Positions 1-5,524 of a stretch of 24,348 nucleotides of DNA are shown here, one piece after another. The notes under the pieces are model-generated. The model was not told the origin of the DNA, ran no database searches, and saw only the letters and a list, made by a program, of their open reading frames with translations. A program made the translations under genes and the position numbers. Each line of letters starts with the position of its first letter. Position 1 is the first letter of the stretch. The stretch is from a virus: positions 10,150 through 34,497 of IMG/VR virus record IMGVR_UViG_3300030329_000650; one strand, given 5' to 3'.

Positions 1-1
1 C

Positions 2-277
2 CCTTCTATGGCGGGATTTATTCCAAAGTTATTTCCTCATGATATGACTCCTTTAGACCAAGGTTTTCAAGGTCCAGGAGAAACAGGACAAGATAGATAC
101 AATAGATTTTTCGGAGTTATACCTACAGAAAAGATGACTCTTCATACCAGACTTGATGGTAATGATTCTATTGAAGGAATGGTAGATGCTTCAAAAGAAT
201 TTGTTGATGTGCAAGATAATAGAGCAAATTTAGCAAGAGTCAATCAGGTTAAAAGATGGGCAATGGGTGTTAAGTAA
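2..277 (+). CDS. 3' end of an unassigned phage gene (partial)
   Basis: The reading frame is open from the first complete codon to a TAA at 275-277. A methionine codon sits at 8, but the seven bases before it (CCCTTCT) hold no ribosome binding site, so this is more likely the C-terminal ~90 residues of a longer gene cut by the window edge. The visible part is soluble and polar, with a motif-like stretch around TRLDGNDSIEG and an end reading RVNQVKRWAMGVK. I do not recognise the family. In T4-like phages the genes before terminase are neck and tail-completion genes (13, 14, 15), so a neck or structural protein is a reasonable guess from position only. Confidence 0.55.
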   Translation, partial: PSMAGFIPKLFPHDMTPLDQGFQGPGETGQDRYNRFFGVIPTEKMTLHTRLDGNDSIEGMVDASKEFVDVQDNRANLARVNQVKRWAMGVK

Positions 278-317
278 AAATTAAGTCGTATATATATTAA
301 GCCTTACGTGTGCTATA

Positions 318-791
318 ATGGCTGAGGAAGTCAAAGAGGAAATTAAAGAAGAAAAAGAAACTGTGGAAGAAGAAAAGGGTACTTTAGGTAAACTAAAGGA
401 CGCTATTCTACCAGATGCCGAAGAGCAAGCAGCAATCGTCAGTACATTTGTACGACTTGGAGTTCTTGTGTGGTCCGGCGGGATCTTGACGTTAAATTAC
501 GTAGCTATCCCTGGTGTTCCTCAGCAGAAAATTGATCCCACATTCATAGCTTCGGTGTTTACTGGAGTTTTAGCCTCGTTCGGAATTCAGACTGCATCCA
601 AAAAGGGTGATGGTACAATGAAGATGAATGGTAATGGATCAAGTGCTCCTGGTCAAGTATCTAAGGCAGATATGGAACGATTAATTGAAAAAGCAAGTCA
701 AACTGCTCCTGCTCAAATTATTCGTATCGAACAGGCACCTCTTCAAATAGGTGGTACTCAACCTCCAAAACAAAATAACCCTAGTGTATAA
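318..791 (+). CDS. Small two-segment membrane protein, holin-like candidate
   Basis: A 157-aa protein. It opens with a very acidic, E/K-rich cytoplasmic-looking tail (residues 1-30) and then has two hydrophobic segments (about 43-67 and 73-92) separated by a short turn containing PGVPQQ. The tail is polar and G/N/P/Q-rich. Two closely spaced membrane helices with charged ends are the layout of class II holins, but many phage membrane proteins share it and I see no diagnostic motif. It is followed after five bases by another membrane protein and then by a third, so 318-1645 reads as a cluster of small membrane genes. No clear Shine-Dalgarno is seen before the ATG. The function is unknown and holin is an inference. 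Confidence 0.75.
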   Translation: MAEEVKEEIKEEKETVEEEKGTLGKLKDAILPDAEEQAAIVSTFVRLGVLVWSGGILTLNYVAIPGVPQQKIDPTFIASVFTGVLASFGIQTASKKGDGTMKMNGNGSSAPGQVSKADMERLIEKASQTAPAQIIRIEQAPLQIGGTQPPKQNNPSV

Positions 792-796
792 AAATT

Positions 797-1069
797 ATGT
801 CTTGTCAAAAAGTAATTAATGTCATTGCTGTTGCGTCTGGCGTTGTATCTATTGCCATTGTTAGCAGTGGCTTATTTGTATTTGTCAACAGAGATTCTAT
901 CATTGATAACGTCAAGCAGCAAGCTATTGACGCTGCTCTTGGATCACTTGGTGGATTGGGTGGTGGATCACTTCCTCTTGGCACCAATGATCTTGCTCCT
1001 ACTGGTGGGGATCCCTCTATTAGTGGTGTTCCTTCGCCGGCCGCTCCGCAAGGAATACCTGGACTCTGA
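797..1069 (+). CDS. Small single-pass membrane protein with Gly/Pro-rich tail
   Basis: A 90-aa protein with one hydrophobic segment at residues 7-30 (VINVIAVASGVVSIAIVSSG). A short charged stretch follows, then a low-complexity Gly/Ser/Leu section and a Pro-rich end (PSPAAPQGIPGL). The start lies in AAATTATG with no Shine-Dalgarno, five bases after the previous stop. It has no recognised domain. The N-terminal anchor with an extended flexible tail could be an inner-membrane or secreted protein. A second frame (819-1091) runs through the same DNA and is described separately. That this ORF is a real gene is supported by close packing and sensible composition, not by a family match. Confidence 0.65.
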   Translation: MSCQKVINVIAVASGVVSIAIVSSGLFVFVNRDSIIDNVKQQAIDAALGSLGGLGGGSLPLGTNDLAPTGGDPSISGVPSPAAPQGIPGL

Positions 1070-1091
1070 AATAGAGGATAGAATACCATGA
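819..1091 (+). other. Alternative-frame hydrophobic ORF nested over 797-1069
   Basis: In the +1 frame relative to the 90-aa gene there is a second 90-aa frame with ATG at 819. It is strongly hydrophobic: a Leu-rich helix at residues 2-23 and another at 52-71. Its C-terminus is charged (RRPLRKEYLDSEIEDRIP), and its TGA at 1089-1091 overlaps the next gene's ATG as ATGA. The stop-start overlap and charged end are gene-like. The hydrophobicity may simply come from reading a Val/Ala/Gly-rich gene one base out of phase. It has no good ribosome binding site. Confidence 0.2.
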
Positions 1092-1645
1092 AAAAGTGGA
1101 TTGGAATAAGCCTGGGAACTCTCCTGGGCGTTTCCCATTTAGGGATGATCGGAATTATATCTCAACAGACAAAGTTTCCTAAACTTAATCTGCCAATTGG
1201 AGAGTATACCTCATATTCTGTTAAAGCAGATAAGGATGGTTATCTTATAAATTATCGAGCCCATGATCCTAAAGTCATGGTATCTGTTAAGAGGCAGGAT
1301 AAACCTGCTGGATTCTTAGGATTTGGTAAGAGTAGAACTCATATAGAAAATCAATATATGGCAGAAGGTGCTCTTCATACTCAAGGTAATCCTAAAGGAT
1401 TAAGTGCTGCAACTATTGCATGTATTAAGAAAAGGGGTAGTGGAGAAGGTACAGGTAGATTAGTAGGTGGTGGTTTAGGTACTGCTGCTGTGGGAGTAAC
1501 AGGTGTTGCATCTATTCCTGTAGTAGGATGGGTACTTGCTGGTGCTATGACTATGATGGGTATGGAACAAGGTGCTGAGATAGGTGGAAATATGTCAGCA
1601 GACCTTGCTAAGGAATGTAACGAAGTTGAAGAGGACATTAAATGA
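1088..1645 (+). CDS. Putative membrane/secreted protein with glycine-zipper segment
   Basis: A 185-aa protein. Residues 1-27 form a basic start plus a hydrophobic stretch (MKKWIGISLGTLLGVSHLGM), consistent with an uncleaved signal anchor. A polar domain of about 80 residues follows. Then comes a long Gly/Ala/Val-rich region (about residues 117-170) with GxxxG-type spacing (GGGLGTAAVGVTGVASIPVVG), typical of glycine-zipper membrane segments. A purine-rich AGAGGATAGA precedes the start and could serve as the ribosome binding site. It sits last in a run of three small membrane genes. The family is not recognised. A role at the host envelope in lysis or exclusion is possible but not shown. Confidence 0.75.
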   Translation: MKKWIGISLGTLLGVSHLGMIGIISQQTKFPKLNLPIGEYTSYSVKADKDGYLINYRAHDPKVMVSVKRQDKPAGFLGFGKSRTHIENQYMAEGALHTQGNPKGLSAATIACIKKRGSGEGTGRLVGGGLGTAAVGVTGVASIPVVGWVLAGAMTMMGMEQGAEIGGNMSADLAKECNEVEEDIK

Positions 1646-1673
1646 TTAAATAGTTATTCAACATTTTGAACGT

Positions 1674-1823
1674 ATGTACACCATTTACGAGGAACATATT
1701 GAAGTATTGGAAGAAGAGAATAAAGAATTAAAGCAGCAATTGACGCTGTTGAAAAGAGAACTATTGTATTATAGGGAAGATGAGAAGAATGATGATTCTT
1801 GGTTGTATAGGGGAACATACTGA
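1674..1823 (+). CDS. 49-aa coiled-coil microprotein
   Basis: A short frame opens at ATG 1674 and ends at TGA 1821-1823. The first 35 residues form a leucine-zipper-like coiled coil (EHIEVLEEENKELKQQLTLL) with Leu/Ile at heptad spacing and dense E/K. The end is acidic and aromatic (DDSWLYRGTY). It fills an otherwise empty gap between two larger genes, and the regular heptads are unlikely by chance. It probably dimerises. The partner and role are unknown. No strong Shine-Dalgarno is seen. Confidence 0.6.
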   Translation: MYTIYEEHIEVLEEENKELKQQLTLLKRELLYYREDEKNDDSWLYRGTY

Positions 1824-1829
1824 TAAATA
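1822..1829 (+). promoter_or_regulatory. Late-promoter-like octamer (GATAAATA)
   Basis: GATAAATA differs by one base from the T4 late promoter TATAAATA and lies 21 bases before the start of the basic protein gene. It is followed by AAGGAG (1831-1836). It resembles the octamers before gp18, gp67 and gp22 in this window. The assignment is inferred from sequence and position only. Confidence 0.45.
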
Positions 1830-1850
1830 TAAGGAGACTTCTATTTTTTT

Positions 1851-3395
1851 ATGAAGGATTGTCCTCCTGGTAAATATTTTTGCAATAAGGAAAAGAAGTG
1901 TATGCCTATTCCCAAGGGACACTATGTGGGAGCTCGTGGCTGGTTGAGACCTGATCCTGAGGATGAGAATGGACGAAAATCGAAGAAAAACGGCAACAAG
2001 AATGGCAATGGACATTCAGGAACTAATGGGTCTAGTTCTGGCAACGGCAATGGCAATGGGAACGGTGCCGCAGGAGGAGGAGTGAGCGAAGATAAGAAGT
2101 GGATTCAGAAGGCCACCAAGAATATGAGGAAGGATAAACCTTGTACTGGTGAGAAGTTTGGTAGTGAAACTTGCCCTCCTGGTAGTAAGAGGTATAACCT
2201 TGCCAAGACTTTCCGTAAGATGGCAAAGGAAGAAGTTGTAGATGAGATGAAAATATCTAAGTATAAAAAAAGCACTGCTGAAAAGATGATAGATGCAGTG
2301 AAGAAAGCTAAAAAGAGACACGATAAAGCAACAGAGAAAAAACCAAAAACTGCTCCTTATGCTGTAATGGCACAAGAATATAAACCTGAAGGAGAGGTGA
2401 TTGAAGATTGGAAACCAGAGATAGAGGTTATTGATACAAAGAAAAGAAAGAAGGATGCAGAGAAGAAGAGGAAGGAAGCAGAGTCTAGTCTTCCACCTCA
2501 TCTTAAACTAGATGCAATGAAGAAAGCATTTGCTCATACTAATGAGGAAGTGGAACTTGATGAAGGTGGTATGTCACGTCAGGTGCAGCATTCTAAAAGT
2601 CGTAGCACTGCAGTCTTAACTGGTAATAGAGCAGACAAGTCTAGTAAGGAAAACAAAGCCCGTAATAAAGAACTTGGTAAGAAAATCCGTAGTATGGGAT
2701 ATGGATATAAGAAAGTAAAAGGTGAGTATCCTGAGAAGGATGAGAAGACAGGTAAGAAAAAGACAGTCAGCGAACCATCAATGGCTGTTAATGCTCCTAA
2801 GAAGAAGTTTAAGAAATTTAAGAAACAAATGAAACGTCTTGGTAAAGAGTATAACCAAGATGCTGTAATCACAAAGAAAGGAAAGGATAAAGCAACTTTA
2901 CATCCTACTCATAAGAGAGCACGTAAGACATCAACTGGTGTTTCTGGAAAAGGTAGTAAGTTAGGTCAAGTACGTCCAGGTAGAACTGGTAAATATGGAC
3001 ATACCAAAGTTGGTAGTAAGACCTATACTTATGAAGCAACAACTCTTCCCAGAATAAATGGACAGACCATGTATGTCACATTCCAGTGGCGTGGTAAGTA
3101 TATGTCTATTCAAATGTTCTTCCCAGAACTAAAGGTTCCTTCTAAGAAAGAAGTACAAGATGCAGTTGTAAAGGTATATCCTGGTTCTAGAGTTATGAAC
3201 TATGATGTAGTCTTAAGAGATCCTACTAAACCAATTTTACAATTACCAGAAGATGTTGGAGTAAAGAGTTCTAAATGTCCTACTGTTGATGAAGTACAAT
3301 CTAAGCAAATAGCACAAAAGAAAACAAATATGACTGATAAAAAGAAAGAAGTATTGCAAAAAATACAAGCAATTAGAACTAATAATATTAAGTAA
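1851..3395 (+). CDS. Large lysine-rich mosaic protein, probable virion or DNA-binding protein
   Basis: A 514-aa, strongly basic protein built from distinct parts. Residues 1-40 hold a cysteine-containing motif (CPPGKYFC). About 44-75 is an Asn/Gly repeat linker. A second Cys section around 98-112 (CTGEKFGSETCPPGSKRYN) is followed by a Lys-rich region. Residues ~248-395 have the pattern TGNRADKSSKENKARNKEL ... GYGY ... RLGKEYNQDAVI, resembling my memory of a DUF3293-like phage domain. The C-terminal domain (~396-470) is likely beta-rich (TFQWRGKYMSIQMFFPELK). AAGGAG lies 14 bases before the ATG across a run of T, an unusually long spacing. The position before terminase and a late-promoter-like octamer suggest a late structural or packaged protein. 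The function is not known. Confidence 0.8.
   Translation: MKDCPPGKYFCNKEKKCMPIPKGHYVGARGWLRPDPEDENGRKSKKNGNKNGNGHSGTNGSSSGNGNGNGNGAAGGGVSEDKKWIQKATKNMRKDKPCTGEKFGSETCPPGSKRYNLAKTFRKMAKEEVVDEMKISKYKKSTAEKMIDAVKKAKKRHDKATEKKPKTAPYAVMAQEYKPEGEVIEDWKPEIEVIDTKKRKKDAEKKRKEAESSLPPHLKLDAMKKAFAHTNEEVELDEGGMSRQVQHSKSRSTAVLTGNRADKSSKENKARNKELGKKIRSMGYGYKKVKGEYPEKDEKTGKKKTVSEPSMAVNAPKKKFKKFKKQMKRLGKEYNQDAVITKKGKDKATLHPTHKRARKTSTGVSGKGSKLGQVRPGRTGKYGHTKVGSKTYTYEATTLPRINGQTMYVTFQWRGKYMSIQMFFPELKVPSKKEVQDAVVKVYPGSRVMNYDVVLRDPTKPILQLPEDVGVKSSKCPTVDEVQSKQIAQKKTNMTDKKKEVLQKIQAIRTNNIK
1993..2070 (+). repeat. In-frame Asn/Gly low-complexity repeat
   Basis: Repeated AAYGGY-type codons encode runs such as NGNKNGNGHSG and GNGNGNGNG inside the basic protein gene. 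It forms a flexible linker between the N-terminal Cys motif and the Lys-rich body. Such tracts change length easily by slippage. Confidence 0.7.
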
Positions 3396-3397
3396 TT

Positions 3398-3769
3398 ATG
3401 GCAAATCCAATTGTTTATGGGAAAATATGTAACCCTATTAAGGTTGCATATGGCAGTACGGTAGGAGTGATTACTTGTGTTGATAATAAAAAGATTTACA
3501 TAGATGGTGTGTATGCACATGCTGGATATGGTGCATCTACCAGTGCTCAAATCTACTTTGTTCCTAATGGTGGAACAGAAGATTCTCCTGATTTTAGAAT
3601 TATAGATGAAAGTATTGCTGATAGAGGAAACTATAGGTTTGATGTTTATGCATCTCCTTTAGTTTTGGAAAATTCTGGAGATGCTTTGTTCGTTGGTACT
3701 GGTAACTTTGAATCATCTGGTGCTGGAGCAACCTGTACTTTTATCGTTAGTGGTTATCGTCAAACTTAA
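3398..3769 (+). CDS. Small beta-rich protein, presumed virion structural
   Basis: A 123-aa protein with alternating hydrophobic/polar beta-strand patterning and many Gly/Ser/Thr, no membrane segment and no Lys/Arg bias. Examples are the strand-like stretches VAYGSTVGVITCVDNKKIYI and GATCTFIVSGYRQT. It starts two bases after the previous stop, with no Shine-Dalgarno (AAGTAATTATG), so translation is probably coupled. It ends two bases before the terminase gene. The composition is like small head-decoration or fibre-associated proteins. It occupies about the place where gp16 (small terminase) would be in T4, but it lacks the helical look of gp16. The role is unassigned. Confidence 0.75.
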   Translation: MANPIVYGKICNPIKVAYGSTVGVITCVDNKKIYIDGVYAHAGYGASTSAQIYFVPNGGTEDSPDFRIIDESIADRGNYRFDVYASPLVLENSGDALFVGTGNFESSGAGATCTFIVSGYRQT

Positions 3770-3771
3770 TT

Positions 3772-5439
3772 ATGGCTCAAGAAGTATATCTTGGTAATCC
3801 CAATCTCAAGAAAGCAAATACTGAGATTGAGTTTACTCATGAACAAGTCGAAGAATTTATCAAGTGCAAACTTGATCCAGTTTATTTTGCTAGACAATAT
3901 ATCAAGATTGTAAACGTTGATGAGGGTTTAGTTCCCTTTGATATGTGGCCTTTTCAAGAAAAATTAATTAATAGATTTCATGATAATAGATTTAATATCT
4001 GTATGATGCCTAGACAGACTGGTAAGTCTACTACGTCTGTATCATATCTACTTCATTATGCTATCTTTAATGATAATGTTAATATTGGTATTCTTGCAAA
4101 CAAGGCAGCAACTGCCAGAGACTTGTTAGCAAGACTCCAGACTGCCTATGAGAACTTACCCAAATGGATGCAACAGGGTATTCTCGTATGGAATAAAGGT
4201 AGTTTAGAATTGGAGAACGGTTCCAAGATTATGGCAGCATCTACATCTGCTGCTGCAGTCAGGGGTATGACATTTAATATCATATTCTTAGACGAATTTG
4301 CGTTCGTTCCTAATCATATTGCTGACGACTTTTTTAGTTCAGTATATCCTACAATTTCATCTGGTAAATCAACTAAGATTATCATCGTTTCTACCCCTAA
4401 GGGTATGAACCACTTCTATCGCATGTGGCATGATGCTGAGAACGGAGATAATGAATATGTACCTACTGTTGTCCATTGGAGTGAAGTACCTGGTAGAGAC
4501 GATGCATGGAGAGAACAGACTATTAAGAACACTTCGGAAGCTCAATTTAAAGTTGAGTTTGAATGTAATTTCTTAGGATCTGTTAATACTTTAATTAATC
4601 CTGCTAAGCTTAAGAACCTTATATACGAGAAACCTCAAATATCTAGGGAAGGATTGGATTTATATGAGGAACCTCTTGAAAAACATGATTATGTTTGTAC
4701 GGTAGACGTTGCTCGTGGTGTAGGAGAGGATTATTCTACATTTATAATTGTAGACATCACTACATTCCCTCATCAAGTCGTAGCAAAATATAGGAATAAT
4801 GAGATTAAACCTATGTTATTCCCTAATATTATATACGAAACTTGTAAAGGATACAATGATGCCTTCATATTAGTGGAAGTAAATGATATTGGAGATCAAG
4901 TAGCATCTATTCTTAATTATGATTTTGAGTATCCTAACCTCCTTATGTCATCTATGAGGGGACGTGCTGGCCAAGTTATAGGACAGGGTTTCAGTGGCAG
5001 TAAGGTACAACTGGGTGTTAAGATGTCCAAGACTGTTAAAAAGGTTGGTGCATTAAACCTTAAGACTATGATTGAGTCTGAAAAGGTTTTATTTAAAGAT
5101 TATGATATTATTTCAGAATTAACTACCTTTATATCAAAGAGTAATTCCTTTGAGGCAGATGATGGTTGTAATGATGACCTTGCAATGTGTCTTGTCATAT
5201 ATGCTTGGTTAGTAGCACAAGATTATTTTAAAGAACTTACAGACCAAGACGTAAGAAAGAGATTATATGAAGAACAAAAGAATCAAATAGAACAGGATAT
5301 GGCACCATTCGGTTTTATGCTTGATGGATTGGAGGATGATTATATTGTTGATGATGATGGGCAAAGATGGACTAAGGCAGATAGGGATGATATAGAATCC
5401 ACTTATGGTGATATGAGTTATATGTGGGAGTATAAGTGA
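3772..5439 (+). CDS. 17: Terminase large subunit gp17
   Basis: A 555-aa two-domain DNA packaging motor. The N-terminal ATPase has Walker A PRQTGKST (residues 80-87), Walker B IIFLDE (170-175, with D174/E175) and the coupling motif STP (207-209). The C-terminal RNase H-like nuclease that cuts concatemeric DNA has VDVARG (D312), VEVND (E369) and NDDLAM (D468/D469), matching the acidic triad of T4 gp17. The protein docks on the portal (gp20), encoded downstream. It is slightly shorter than T4 gp17 (610 aa). The ATG lies in TTAATTATG two bases after the previous stop with no Shine-Dalgarno. It is the first gene here with a certain identity. Confidence 0.97.
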   Translation: MAQEVYLGNPNLKKANTEIEFTHEQVEEFIKCKLDPVYFARQYIKIVNVDEGLVPFDMWPFQEKLINRFHDNRFNICMMPRQTGKSTTSVSYLLHYAIFNDNVNIGILANKAATARDLLARLQTAYENLPKWMQQGILVWNKGSLELENGSKIMAASTSAAAVRGMTFNIIFLDEFAFVPNHIADDFFSSVYPTISSGKSTKIIIVSTPKGMNHFYRMWHDAENGDNEYVPTVVHWSEVPGRDDAWREQTIKNTSEAQFKVEFECNFLGSVNTLINPAKLKNLIYEKPQISREGLDLYEEPLEKHDYVCTVDVARGVGEDYSTFIIVDITTFPHQVVAKYRNNEIKPMLFPNIIYETCKGYNDAFILVEVNDIGDQVASILNYDFEYPNLLMSSMRGRAGQVIGQGFSGSKVQLGVKMSKTVKKVGALNLKTMIESEKVLFKDYDIISELTTFISKSNSFEADDGCNDDLAMCLVIYAWLVAQDYFKELTDQDVRKRLYEEQKNQIEQDMAPFGFMLDGLEDDYIVDDDGQRWTKADRDDIESTYGDMSYMWEYK

Positions 5440-5457
5440 TAGTTCATGCAGGGTTTC

Positions 5458-5516
5458 CCCTCTGAAAATGTAGCTTTCAATAAATAATTTGTAGGAAATT
5501 GGGAACTCTCAGAGGG
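5458..5516 (+). promoter_or_regulatory. Inverted repeat enclosing a late promoter and covering the gp18 ribosome binding site
   Basis: CCCTCTGA (5458-5465) and TCAGAGGG (5509-5516) are perfect 8-base complements separated by 43 bases. The right arm overlaps the gp18 Shine-Dalgarno (AGAGGG). The late-promoter-like AATAAATA (5479-5486) lies between the arms, so only transcripts reading through from gp17 carry both arms. This matches the known T4 arrangement in which early readthrough RNA masks a late gene's start. It is an inference from sequence. Confidence 0.45.
5479..5486 (+). promoter_or_regulatory. Late-promoter-like octamer before gp18 (AATAAATA)
   Basis: One mismatch to the T4 late consensus TATAAATA, 38 bases before the gp18 ATG, in the only sizeable gap of this stretch (5440-5524). 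It would be recognised by host RNA polymerase carrying gp55, which is encoded in this window. Confidence 0.55.
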
Positions 5517-5524
5517 ACGCAAGC

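Noticed and set aside
311-319. TGCTATAAT, a perfect extended -10 before the first membrane gene
   Set aside because: It overlaps the ATG itself (318-320), so the transcript would start inside the gene. No -35 match was seen at the right distance. Probably chance, though a leaderless or internal start cannot be excluded.
2016-2501. 161-aa minus-strand ORF antisense to the basic protein gene
   Set aside because: It mirrors a Lys/Gly-rich gene (giving Phe/Leu/Ser runs), has no ribosome site, and all supported genes are on the plus strand.
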